Shown piece by piece: positions 22,847-32,772 of a stretch of 64,000 nucleotides of DNA (its first letter is position 1; each line of letters opens with the position of its first letter). Source of the DNA: Sesbania bispinosa (lineage: Eukaryota; Streptophyta; Magnoliopsida; Fabales; Fabaceae). The notes beneath the pieces are model-generated. The model ran no database searches, was not told where the DNA came from, and saw nothing but the letters and a program-made list of their open reading frames with translations. The translations under genes were made by a program, and so were the position numbers. The stretch lies in contig QLOH01000048.1 in assembly GCA_026901365.1 (NCBI GenBank), forward strand, positions 682,001 to 746,000. Direction: 5' to 3'.

Positions 22847-24787
22847 TTGTTGAATTTGAGCAAATTTGGAGTCATTTGGGGTTCTTTGGGCGCTGACTTA
22901 CTGCACCTCTTTGTGCAGAATTTTCATCAATTTTAGTGTAATTCCATCCCTCTTTTCTATTGTAATTTGGACTTGGACTGTTTCCTGGGCCCGAGGTGCC
23001 TTTCTGCTGCTATCAACACTTGTTTGTCTTGATTGATTTGCTTGAATTCTTGCTAGTATGGGGCTATTTTTGGGCCGCTAATCCCACCCCTTAGGTGTTT
23101 GATGAAATGCCTCCTTAATTGCTCATACTTGTTCTTGAGTGATTCTTGCAAATTAATTGATATAACTGCTTGTTTGTGATGAAGTGTGGTAAGAGGAGGC
23201 ATTGTTGTCTTCATTTTTCCAAAGATCATTCACCTACATTTCTCCCCTTCACCATTACTTCTTCATCCCCCATATTCATCTCTTTACTTTCCGCTTTTAA
23301 TTTTCCGCCATTTAATTTCTACTTCTCCCCATCCTTTTAATTTCTGCTCTCCCCTTTACATTCTGCCATTTACATTTCTGCTCTCCCCATCCTTTTACTT
23401 TCTGCTTCCCCCTTTACTTTCAGTCCTCCCCATCCTTTTAATTTCCGCTTCCCCCTTTACATTTCTGCTCTCCCCATCCTTTTACTTTCTGCCATCCCCT
23501 TTTACATTCTCCCATTTAAATTTCTGTCCTCCCATCCTTTTAATTTCAGTTTCCCCCTTTACTTTCTTGTCATTTATTTTTGCACAATTTTCTTCCTTAT
23601 TTTTTTGCCATTTTTTGCGCATTTTTGGGCTCTGTTTTGTTCAATTTTTCTACTCCTATTTGTCTGTCTGTTTGGCATTCTGATTGCAAATTTGGATTGA
23701 CTTCTATCTCTACCTTGGACTTTCTCTGTTTGATTGTGCAAAACGCTCACCTATAGGCTCTTTTTTGGTTCATAGTATTGGAAGAAGATCAACAAATTCT
23801 AATTGTTGATTTTCCTTCAAATTTTAATTCCAATCTTAAAATTGAACCAAGCGTGTTTCTGTGACCGTACTGCTTTTGTATAATCAACCGGGAAGTGCTA
23901 AGCAATTTTTGGGTCAATTTTGAAATCAGGTTGCCATTACGTTTTCACAGTTTTTAGATTTCTATTTATTCATTATTTTGCTTTTCTGGTACCACTTGGA
24001 CCAGTTTACTGTCAGAAAATTCCAAAAAAAATTACAGCAGTAACAGTTTATTTTCTTTTCATTGTATACAAATTTCTGTAATTTTCTGTTGGGAAAAAGA
24101 CAAAAAAAGAAAGAAAAGGCAAGAAAAATACAAAAGTATGTACGTCCCAAAAAAATACAAAAAGAGGTGTAAAAAGCAAAAAGGGTGCAAAAGTCAACTA
24201 CAAGGCAAAAAAAGTCAAAAGACACCAGAAAGTCAAAAAAATTCAAGAAAAATTCAGAAAAATAGAAAAAAAAAACAAAGAAATATCCCAACAATACAGT
24301 TACAATTTTACTGTAATTTTTCATTTTATTTCTCTGTATACTGTAAATTGAGTTGTAATTGTTGTTTTTCTAAAACAACAAATTTTGGCAACTCTTTACA
24401 AAAAAATCACCAAAAACAATTCTCTTTGCAATTTCTTCCATCTTGTCTTGTTTGCTGTCTGTTCTTGTGTATAAGCGTGTTTGAGTGCCAGCTTTTCTTG
24501 TTTGTCATATCAATTCCTTGTTTTGACTTAGGATTTTCCAATCTTCCTTTAGTAGGTATTTTCTTTGTTAGTGCGCTTCTATTTGGGTAACGGTTAAGAA
24601 TTAGTCTCATGTTGGTCTTTGCAAGATCTAACCAACCTTCAATCGAGTAGAAGAGGCAAGAGAGTTTTCATTATAGAAAAAGCCAAAAAGAGTGACATAC
24701 ACGAGTGTTAACATTCCATTGAGTGTAAACACTTAGTTGAGTGGAAAGGTCCATAAAATCTTAAAAGACTAAAATCAATCTAGGAGA
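22847..24787 (+). other. Untranslated leader of B
   Basis: Nearly 2 kb without coding signature. It is homologous, in opposite orientation, to the leader of C (28878-30759). It includes a pyrimidine-rich minisatellite and a purine-rich run near 24080-24280. The open frames 23186-23683 and 24138-24590 are low-complexity translations. Just before 24788 it joins the protease region directly, where C has about 1.3 kb of gag. Confidence 0.8.
23315..23575 (+). repeat. Pyrimidine-rich minisatellite in the B leader
   Basis: Irregular repeats of CTCTCCCCATCCTTTTACTT alternating with CTGCTTCCCCCTTTAC. A related array in C lies at about 30045-30330 in reverse. Confidence 0.82.
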
Positions 24788-25411
24788 ATGGAAGGAAGGA
24801 GGCAAGGGGAAAGGGTAACCATGTTGTTTAGAAAAGCCTTAGAAACACCTTTGGGTGAAGAAGAGAGCCAAAGAGAGAACCTATTCCACACTAGGTGCCA
24901 AATTGAAGATAAGGTGTGTTTAGTGATCATAGATGGAGGAAGTAGTAGCAACTTAGCTAGCCTTAGGTTAGTTAACAAGCTAAACTTACCTACTACCCCA
25001 CATCCAGAACCTTATACACTTCAATGGGTGAGTGATGAGGAAGAATTTATGGTGGATAGGTAAGTGAGCTTAAGGTTCAAAATTGGGGATTACCAAGATG
25101 AAATGACCTTTGATGTTATACCCTTAGAAGCCTCGCACTTCCTATTAGGAAGACCTTGGCAATATGAGAGAAGGGTAAAATATGATGGGTTTGCCAATAC
25201 CTATAGGTTCCGCCACCAAAGAATTAAATTCACTCTAATGCCTATGACCTCTAGGGAAATTAGGGAAGATCAAATCCAACTTAAGAGGTTAATAGAACAA
25301 GAGAAAAGAGAACAATTAGAAAAAGAGAAAGAAGAGAAACTTAAAAGAGAAATCAAGGAAAAAAAATTAAGAGTGAAAGAAGAGAAAGTATGTTTTCTTG
25401 TGATCATTTGA
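24788..25411 (+). pseudogene. Ty3/gypsy retropepsin remnant in B
   Basis: From the Met at 24788 the protein has FHTRCQIEDKVC and the active-site segment VIIDGGSSSN (Asp49-Gly50-Gly51; C has DSG). After TAA at 25061-25063 (expected Gln) the frame continues with the second protease block, SHFLLGRPWQYERRVKYDG, and KFTLMPMTSREIREDQ. A Lys/Glu-rich tail (IEQEKREQLEKEKEEKLKRE) resembles a charged helix. Gag is missing upstream, so this cannot be made as a normal Gag-PR. It aligns with C at 26935-27519. Confidence 0.88.
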
Positions 25412-25461
25412 ATGCTAACTCTTCCAGTTCTTGTGATCATTTGAATGCTAACTCTTCCAGT
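25396..25461 (+). repeat. Perfect 33-bp tandem duplication
   Basis: Two identical 33-bp units beginning TCTTGTGATC and ending CTTCCAGT. They encode SCDHLNANSSS twice in one frame, between the protease tail and ORF-X. Confidence 0.93.
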
Positions 25462-25495
25462 GAAAGCATGAATAAGTTGAGGGAAAATACTTCTA

Positions 25496-25632
25496 GTGTT
25501 GCAAAGAAGACAACTCAAGCTATTGAGAGGGAGTTTTCCTAAACTAACTTTCTTTATGCATGAAATGCCTTTTTCTATTCACAATTATATGCCTCAAAGC
25601 ATTACTTGTTTAAAAGAAATGAACAATGTTGA
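25496..25632 (+). pseudogene. ORF-X, N-terminal part, interrupted by C
   Basis: This is the left fragment of an unrecognised frame that resumes at 31691. It contains GSFPKLTFFMHEMPFSIHNY and CLKEMNNVD. When the nested element C and one TSD copy are discounted, the frame is continuous with DDALKPIACLEKP on the far side. C therefore inserted into what was an open frame. It lies just after the protease tail, reached through a frameshift near 25400-25490. I do not recognise the family; no reverse transcriptase motif is present. Confidence 0.6.
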
Positions 25633-26084
25633 TGATAGCCGGATAGGTGTAGGATCTAGAATTGAGCAAAACCAACCGATTAGAATCACAATCAAGCAAT
25701 AAATCACGAATTATAGGTGCTGGGCAGCAGCCTATAATGCGTGGGAAAGCACAAGAAAATGAGAAAAAATGAAAGAAAAAGTGGAGAGGAAGAAATGGGA
25801 AGGACACCACTGAAGCAAGAATCCACTTGCAGCAGATAAGTCCAATGTCAGACGCCACTAATTCAGGAGAATTAGATAAGTCTCAGTATGGTTTGAGCAA
25901 CAACCACCAAGCCTCACTCAACTCACAAAGGGAGGAGAAAATTTGGCATAATGCCTTTACTTCACAATTCAATGTGTCCATTACAAGAGGAGAAGACTCC
26001 TTCATATAGGAGTTGAAGGGGGAAGGGGGCGACCAATACAAGGAAAATAAAAGGGAAAAATAAAAAGATGGGTGCAAACCCATC

Positions 26085-26160
26085 CTAAGTGGGATTTGAA
26101 CCCAAGCCCTCTAAGGTTTATGGCTAAGCTAAGCCTTAAGCCAATAAACCTCCTAATTAG
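26085..26160 (-). other. tRNA-like module 1, C left LTR
   Basis: On the minus strand a T-arm-like hairpin TGGG-TTCAAAT-CCCA (26090-26104) follows GGCTTAGCTTAGCC and TTATTGGCTTAAGG. TTCAAAT is a perfect T-loop. Confidence 0.65.
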
Positions 26161-26204
26161 TGCCCCCTTTTTACATAGGAAATAAAAGATGAGTAAATTT
26201 CCTA

Positions 26205-26275
26205 TCCTAGGTGGGATTAGAACCCATGACTTTCTAAACCTCATAGTAAGGCAACCTACTAACCAATAAAACCAT
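26205..26275 (-). other. tRNA-like module 2, C left LTR
   Basis: On the minus strand TGGG-TTCTAAT-CCCA (26212-26226) follows TTGGTTAGTAGGTTGCC and an anticodon-arm-like CCT-TACTATG-AGG. It is about 120 bp from module 1, in the same orientation. Confidence 0.65.
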
Positions 26276-26483
26276 ACATCATAAATCCTAATTATATTGA
26301 TTCCTAATTAAGTTGAGTCTTGCATGTTGACTTTGACTTCTTGGTCAATGATCAAGGTTTGATCAAGGGTTGACTCTCATGAAGGAAGACTCATGCTTGG
26401 TTCAGCCCTAAGCACTTCAAGCAGCTCCAAGTTGATCCTAGCCATCAGCTGTCAGTTCAGAAGTCCCTGACAGGTTGTCATCA

Positions 26484-26934
26484 TCCCCTCCCCCTTGAGA
26501 AGCATTTGTCCTCAAATCTGAAAATTGAGAAAAGTATAAGGGGGTAGAAGAGAAATAAAGGGATGGATGACAAAGAAGAGAAGGTGGGGCACTTCCCTTT
26601 AGGACTAGTGAAACCTTGCTAGGACCTCAACCATGGACATCCTTGCGCACCCTAGCCAACAAAGAAGAAGACTCATTATTCCCAAGCATGTATCCTCTAG
26701 TGCTCATAGCAATAGTACTTGGGAATCATGTAGGGAGTTTTGGTGAAAGAAAGAGTGGTGGAAGAAAGAAGGGAAGTGGAAGAAGAAGAAGAAATAGGAG
26801 AAAAGGTTAGAGGAAACTCCCTTGTAGTGTTGCTACGCCCTTCTTCCTTAATCAGCAGCTCCCTTTCTTGATTTCCTTCAAAACAATTAAGATCAGCAGT
26901 TTTGAATTAGTGAAGTAATAACATGACTTCCCTT
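26484..26934 (-). other. Remnant 3' end of the C interior with PPT
   Basis: The minus-strand PPT is CTCAAGGGGGAGGGGA next to the LTR (26484-26499). Just upstream the sequence still encodes DLRTNASQGGG, equivalent to DLRSNPF near the PPT of B. Further up, MIPKYYCYE matches the end of ORF-X in B and D. C therefore once had an ORF-X-like region that has since been mostly deleted. Confidence 0.75.
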
Positions 26935-27598
26935 TTATTTTTGTCTCTCTTTGGTTTTCACCTTTCCTATCATCACTCTTGATGTTTCTTCTTTCTTTTT
27001 CTTTCTATCCTCATCTTCTATCTTAAGTCTCTTAATTTTCTCAAGTTCTATCTCTCTCTTCATGTGAGCTTGATCCTCACATATTTCTTTGATTGACATT
27101 GGCATCAAAGTAATTTTAGCTCCATCATGTTTAAAAGATATTTGATTAGAGTATCCATCATGAATGGCTCTCTTATCAAACTGCCAAGGCCTACCCAACA
27201 AGATATGTGTGGCATCCATAGGTACAACATCACAAAGTACATTATCATCATAATTACCTATGCAAATAAAGATGAGAGTTTGCTTATTTACTTCCCTTTC
27301 CCCATCATCACATATCCACGATAACTTGTATGGTCTGGGGTGGGGGGTGGTAGATAAACCAAGTTTTTCCACCATTCTTGCACTTTCAATGTTAGTGCAA
27401 CTTCCACTATCAACAATTAGTGAGAAAATTTGTCCCTCTACCATGCATCTAGTGTGGAAGACAGTTTGCCTTTGTTCATCTTCTCTTATTATTTGATTTC
27501 CTAGGGACCTTCTCACCATGCAAAGTTTACCCTCGGTTCTATATACTTCTTTCTTAATTTCGTTCTCTTCTTCACTAGTTTCTTTTCCTCATCCTCAC
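26935..27598 (-). pseudogene. Ty3/gypsy retropepsin of C
   Basis: Counting from the Met at 27519, the active site is Asp37-Ser38-Gly39 in LIVDSGSCTN, followed by HPRPYKLSWICDDGE and the second motif ILLGRPWQFDKRAIHDG. The tail is Lys/Glu-rich and ends at 26935. The protease frame is open further upstream but is offset by one base from gag, with the shift near 27598. That may be a programmed frameshift or a mutation. No reverse transcriptase follows, although in the family the protease normally continues into it. The active-site triad is intact, so this is the best-preserved enzyme in the window. Confidence 0.88.
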
Positions 27599-28877
27599 TT
27601 TGTTCATTCTCACTTGCACTAGTGTACTCTCCATTCTCTTTAACCAACATTGCCCTCTTATTTGGGCATTGGGAAGCTATCTGTCCCTTGCCATCACACT
27701 TGAAACATTTGATGTTTCTTGTGGAGGTAGAGGGCTCTTCCTTTTTAGTAGAAGGAGTGGGGTTAGAAGTAACCCTAGGACCCTTAGGTTCCTCCTTCTC
27801 TTGGCTCTTTCCCTTATCTTCCTTTAGGGTTTCCTTGTTCCTAGTTGTAAAACTAGTGTTTCCTCTTTTATAGCTACCCTTTCTTTTTAGTTGAGTTTCA
27901 ATTTTAATAGCTTGGTGTACTAAGTCCTCCATTTCTACATAAGGATGCAATTCCACTATATCCCTTATGTCGAAATTAAGTCCATTGATAAACCTAGCCA
28001 TAGTTGCTTCACTATCCTTAACTATGTTGGCCCTAATTAAAGCAAGTTCCATTTCCTTAAAGTACTCATCTACACTCTTAGAACCTTGCTTAAGAGTTTG
28101 GAGTTTGATGTGCAACTCCCTAGTGTAATGTTGAGGTATGAACCTCTTTCTCATGATGGACTTCATTTCCTCCCAAGAGGAAACCAAAGGAGCATTGCAC
28201 CTTCTTCTTTCAGCCTGAAGCTGATGTCACCAAACTAAGGCGTAGTTCTTGAATTCTAGAGAGGCAATCTTAACCTTTTCCTCTTCCCTATACCTATGGC
28301 AACTAATGATTTGTTCAATTTTAAGTTCCCATTCTAGGTATTGTTCTACATCATTTCTACCATTAAAGGTTGGAACTTCTATTTTTACCCCTCTAAAACC
28401 TTGTTCCCTTCTAGGCTCTTCTTCTCTCCTATGCTCTCTCCTATGCCTCCTAGGATTCTCTTTATAATACTCTTCTCTTTCTCTTCTAGGGGTTTCCTCA
28501 TAGTAGCCTTCTCTAAACCCTCTAGGTTCCTCACGCCTCCTAGGCCTTCTATGCTCTCTTTCTCTTTCCCTTCTCCTATAGGTATGGATAGAGTGTCTCT
28601 CTCCCTCACTACTCTCAGCATGGTACCTATCTTCACTCCTAACCACACTATACCTATCCTCACTTCCTCCTTCTTGAGAAGAATGCCTTCTCTCCCTCCT
28701 ATTCCCACTTAGTTCTTTCCTAAGTTCACTCATCTCATGCCTCATCATTCTGGCCATGTCTTGAATTGCATGTTGCAACTCGGCCCTATACCTCAAAGTT
28801 CTAGGTGAAGGAGGTGGTGAGTTCCTACTACCCATTGTTAATTTTTTTTTTCCAAGAATTTGGACCTTTCCACTCAC
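27513..28877 (-). pseudogene. Ty3/gypsy Gag of C with Arg-rich linker and zinc knuckle
   Basis: The N-terminal half (Met at 28877) has a long Arg/Glu/Tyr-rich linker (EREREHRRPRRREEPRG), then the gag core KIEVPTFNGRNDVEQYLEWE. A single TGA at 28227-28229 replaces the second Trp of ALVWW. The frame then continues with SWEEMKSIMRKRFIPQHY and SVDEYFKEME. A zinc knuckle, CFKCDGKGQIASQC, lies at residues 161-174 of the second half; its His is Gln, so zinc binding is doubtful. The stop is a G-to-A change. Gag would form particles and package RNA. B lacks this gene altogether. Confidence 0.92.
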
Positions 28878-30759
28878 TAAGTGCTTACACTCAATGGAAT
28901 GTTAACACTCGTGTATGTCACTCTTTTTTGGCTTTTTCTATAATGAAAACTCTCTTGCCTCTTCTACTCGGTTGGAGGTTGATTAGAAGTTGCAAAGACC
29001 AACGTGAGTCTAAGTCTTAACCCTTACCCAAATAGAAGCGCACTAACAAAGAAAAATACCTACTGGAAGAAGATTGGAAAAATCCTAAGACAAAATAAGA
29101 GAATTGATATGACAAACAAGAAAAGCTGGCACTCAAACAAGCTTATACACAAGAGCAGACAGCAAACAAGACAAGACGGAAGAAATTGTAAAGAGAATTA
29201 TTTTTTGTGATTTTTGAAAAAGAGTTGCCAAAATTGTCGTTTTTAAGAAAACAGCAAATACAACTCAATTACGGTATACAGGGAAATGAAACAGAAAAAT
29301 TACAGTAAAAATGTCACTGTATTGTTGGGATACTTCTTTGTTTGTTTTTCTATTTTTTTTTTGAATTTTTTTTGAATTTTTGACTCTTTTGGGTGTCTTT
29401 AACTTTTTCTTCCTTGTTGTTGACTTTTGCACCCTTTTTTGCTTTTTACACCTCTTTTTCTATTTTTGGCACGTACGTACTTTTTGTATTTTTCTTGCCT
29501 TTTCTTTCTTTTTTTTGTCTTTTTCCCCAACAAAAAATTACAGAAATTTGTACACAATGAAAAGAAAATTAACTGTACCTACTGTAATATTTTTGGAATT
29601 TTCTGACAGTAAACTGGTCCAAGTGGCCCAGAAAAGCAAAAATAATGAATAAACTGATTTCTAAAAAACTGTAAAAACGTGATGGCAACTTGATTTCAAA
29701 AATGGCCAAAAAAATTTGCTTAGCACTTCCTTGTTGATTATACAAAACCGATATGGTCACAGAAACGCGCTTGGTTCAATTTTAAGATTGGAATTAAAAT
29801 TTGAAGGAAAATCAACAATTAGAATTTGTTGATCTTCTTCCAATACTATGAACCAAAAAAGATCTTATAGGTGAGCGTTTTGCACAATCAAACAGGGAAA
29901 GTCCAAGGTAGAGATAGCAGTCAATCCAAATTTGCAATCAGAATGCCAATCAAACAGACATAACAAGAGTAGGAAATTGAACAACACAAGAGCCCAAAAA
30001 TGCGCATAAAATGGCAAAAATAAGAGGAAAATTGCGCTAAAATAAATAGCAAGAAATTAAAGGGGGAAACTGAAATTAAAAGGATGGGGAGGACAGAAAT
30101 GTAAATGGCAAGAAAGTAGAAGTGGATGGCAGAAAGTAAAAGGATGGGGAGAGCAGAAATGTAAAGGGGGAAGCGGAAATTAAAAGGATGGAGAGGACTG
30201 AAAGTAAAGGGGGAAGCGGAAATTAAAAGGATGGGGAGAGCAGAAATGTAAATGGCAGAATGTAAAGGGGAGAACAGAAATTAAAGGATGGGGAGAAGCG
30301 GAAATTAAATGGCGGAAAGTAAAGAGATGAATATGGGGGATGAACAATTAATGGTGAAGGGGAGAAATGTAGGTGAACGATCTTTGGAAAAATGAAGACA
30401 ACAATGCCTCCTCTTACCACACTTCACCACAAACAAGCAGTTATATCAAGCAATTTGAAAGAATTACTCAAGAACAAGTATGAGCAATTAAAGAGGCATT
30501 TAAACAAACACCTAGGGGGTGGGAATTAGCGGCCCAAAACAGCCCCCAACTAGCAAGAAATCAAGCAATTCAATCAAGACAGACAAGTGCTGATAGCAGC
30601 AGAAAGGCACCTCGGGCCCAGGAACCAGTCCAAGTCCAAATTACAATTGAAAAGAGGGATGGAAGTACACTAAAATGATGAAAATTCTGCACTAAATAGG
30701 TGCAGCAAACCCACGCCAAACAGCCCCAATTTTGCTCCAAATTTGCTCAAATTCAACAA
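28878..30759 (-). other. Untranslated leader of C
   Basis: Homologous in reverse to the B leader (22847-24787). It includes T-rich runs near 29330-29520 and a purine-rich minisatellite near 30045-30330 (GAAATTAAAAGGATGGGGAG phrases). Open frames in it are low-complexity and not shared in frame with B. Confidence 0.8.
30045..30330 (-). repeat. Minisatellite in the C leader
   Basis: Repeated AAAGGATGGGGAG and GTAAAGGGGGAAGCGG phrases, the reverse of the B array at 23315-23575, with different copy arrangement. Confidence 0.82.
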
Positions 30760-30772
30760 GCTCTGATGACCA
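30760..30772 (-). other. Primer-binding site of C (one-base insertion)
   Basis: The minus strand reads TGGTCATCAGAGC: the tRNA-Met complement with one extra C, two bases from the LTR. Confidence 0.8.
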
Positions 30773-30774
30773 AT

Positions 30775-31690
30775 TGATAGCCGGATAGGTGTAGGATCTA
30801 GAATTGAGCAAAACCAACCGATTAGAATCACAATCAAGCAATAAAATCATGAATTATAGGTTCTGGGCATCAGCCTATAATGCGTGGGAAAGCACAAGAA
30901 AATGAGAGAAAATGAAAGAAAAAGTGGAGAGGAAGAAATGGGAAGGACGCCACTGAAGCAAGAATCCACTTGCAGCAGATAAGTCCAATGCCAGACGCCA
31001 CTAATTCAGGAGAATTAGATAAGTCTCAGTATGGTTTGAGCAACAACCACCAAGCCTCACTCAACTCACAAAGGGAGGAGAAAATTTGGCATAATGCCTT
31101 TACTTCAAAATTCAATGTGTCCATTACAAGAGGAGAAGACTCCTTTATATAGGAGTTGAAGGGGGAAGGGGGCGGCCAATACAAGGAAAATAAAAGGGAA
31201 AAATAAAAAGATGGGTGCAAACCCATCCTAAGTGGGATTTGAACCCAATCCCTCTAAGGTTTATGGCTAAGCTAAGCCTTAAGCCAATAAACCTCCTAAT
31301 TAGTGCCCCTTTTTACATATTAAACAAAATATGAGTAAATTTCCTATCCTAGGTGGGATTAGAACCCATGACTTTCTAAACCTCATAGTAAGGCAACCTA
31401 CTAACCAATAAAACCATACATGTAGCACCCCTAATTAAGGAAAAATGACAATCATGTCCTAATTAAAACACAAATCCTAATTACATCATAAATCCTAATT
31501 ATATTGATTCCTAATTAAGTTGAGTCTTGCATGTTGACTTTGACTTCTTGGTCAATGGTCAAGGTTTGATCAAGGGTTGACTCTCATGAAGGAAGACTCA
31601 TGCTTGGTTCAGCCCCAAGCACTTCAAGCAGCTCCAAGTTGATCCTAGCCATCAGCTGTCAGTTCAGAAGTCCCTGACAGGTTGTCATCA
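30775..31690 (-). repeat. C 5' LTR (right copy)
   Basis: 916 bp, TGATAGCC to GTTGTCATCA, with TSD GTTGA outside (31691-31695). It carries two tRNA-like modules at 31226-31303 and 31346-31414, matching the pair in the left LTR. Confidence 0.9.
31226..31414 (-). other. Tandem tRNA-like modules, C right LTR
   Basis: Both modules keep the T-arm hairpins TGGG-TTCAAAT-CCCA and TGGG-TTCTAAT-CCCA on the minus strand, about 120 bp apart. The duplication predates this insertion because both LTRs have it. Confidence 0.65.
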
Positions 31691-32674
31691 GTTGATGATG
31701 CTTTGAAACCTATTGCATGTTTAGAAAAGCCAACTATGTATGAGAGTACCATGAAACTTACTAAAGATGCATGCTTAGTCAATTCCTTTAGATTGCATGA
31801 TAAGATTGAAAACAAAGTTGGATTGAATATGCATGTGCCTTAGGTTTGTGTTTATAGAATGAATACACATTTTGGACCAAAAATAATTATTTCATACAAA
31901 GATGTGTATTATTCTCTTGAACTAGTTAGTAAAAAGGATAAAAATTTGGATGAAACTATCACATGTAGGAAAACTTGTTTGACATCTAATTCAAATGATG
32001 ATATGCTTCTTGATATGCATACTCACTGTGGTTCTTTTGGTATTTCACCTTTCATGAACACATATGATAATATGCAAAAGGTGTCATCTTACTTGAGTAA
32101 GTGCTTTAGAATGGATATGACTCTTGAGCAAACTTGCACGAATACTTCATGGCATGAACATATGCACTATGATTTTTACAATAATACTCAAAATGCGTGT
32201 CTTATGTTCAATGAGCATGATGGGATCTCACTTCCAAGAAATAGGACATTCATACCACATAGTTTTAATTGTGCATTCATTTGGAAATATATTGTGGATT
32301 ATTTTGTTGGTTTGAAACATGCATATCACTTGTTTAACCAACTAACCCCTTTACTTGAAAAGAAGGGCTTCAAAAGATTAGTCTTTGATCCAGGATTTAA
32401 ATCCACAAAGTACATGGACAAGATGGTTCAATCTTCATTGAGGGAGTTTTCTAACCCTTATCTCAAATACCTCTTGTTCATCACCTATGTTTTTCTTTTG
32501 CTAATCTTTATGATCCCCAAGTATTTTTGTTATGATCCTTCACTTTGCTTGCTTTGGAATAATACTTATGGGTCTTCTTTTTGTTGTCTAGGCTCAAGGA
32601 AGATGTTCAACTTTTGGACATCCAACTGTACTCCCCAAAGGCTAAGGGAAGTATCTTCTTACTTGCTACTTTAG
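31691..32674 (+). pseudogene. ORF-X: unrecognised late ORF with C-terminal hydrophobic segment
   Basis: The frame continues from 25496-25632 across the C insertion. One TAG near 31841 separates a short N-terminal part from a 271-residue open frame starting at Met 31859. In that frame Cys residues are at 36, 40, 57, 82, 93, 114 and 138. N-glycosylation sequons are at N95 (NTSW), N108 (NNTQ), N128 (NRTF), N234 and N256. A hydrophobic segment lies at about 204-223. A clear homologue is in D (63429-64000). It sits between protease and PPT, where some Ty3/gypsy lineages have env-like ORFs. I do not recognise the family; it could also be captured host sequence. No signal peptide is evident. Confidence 0.6.
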
Positions 32675-32737
32675 TCATCCATCTCCTTCTTTCCACCCAA
32701 ATTCCTCTTCTTCTTTTGGCTTCTTTCTAATCTTTCA

Positions 32738-32772
32738 GATTTGAGGTCAAATCCTTTCTAAGGGGGAGGGAA
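32738..32772 (+). other. 3' end of the B interior and PPT
   Basis: The PPT AAGGGGGAGGGAA (32760-32772) adjoins the 3' LTR. The preceding bases encode DLRSNPF, a short block also present as DLRTNAS in C next to its PPT, so this end is conserved across the family. Confidence 0.85.

Larger units (their letters stand above)
25633..26483 (-). repeat. C 3' LTR (left copy)
   Basis: 851 bp and homologous to 30775-31690, but lacks about 65 bp that the right copy has near 31421-31486. It contains two tRNA-like modules instead of the one in B. Confidence 0.9.
25633..31690 (-). mobile_element. C: non-autonomous Ty3/gypsy element (gag-protease only)
   Basis: LTRs at 25633-26483 and 30775-31690 are flanked by GTTGA on both sides (25628-25632 and 31691-31695). 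The LTRs are reverse-complement relatives of B's, with ends TGATAGCC and GTCATCA. The PBS complement at 30760-30772 and PPT complement at 26484 set the minus orientation. The interior has leader, gag, zinc knuckle and protease, then almost nothing before the PPT. Reverse transcriptase, RNase H, integrase and most of ORF-X are absent. It inserted into its own relative B. Confidence 0.93.

Noticed and set aside
23186..23683. 165-codon open frame on the plus strand
   Set aside because: It translates a pyrimidine-rich minisatellite; the equivalent frame in C is different and broken.
24138..24590. 150-codon open frame rich in Lys/Gln then hydrophobic
   Set aside because: Low-complexity A-rich sequence in the leader; no matching frame in the homologous C leader.
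28341..28712. Plus-strand frames opposite C gag
   Set aside because: They are antisense to the Arg/Glu-rich gag linker, whose composition keeps other frames open.
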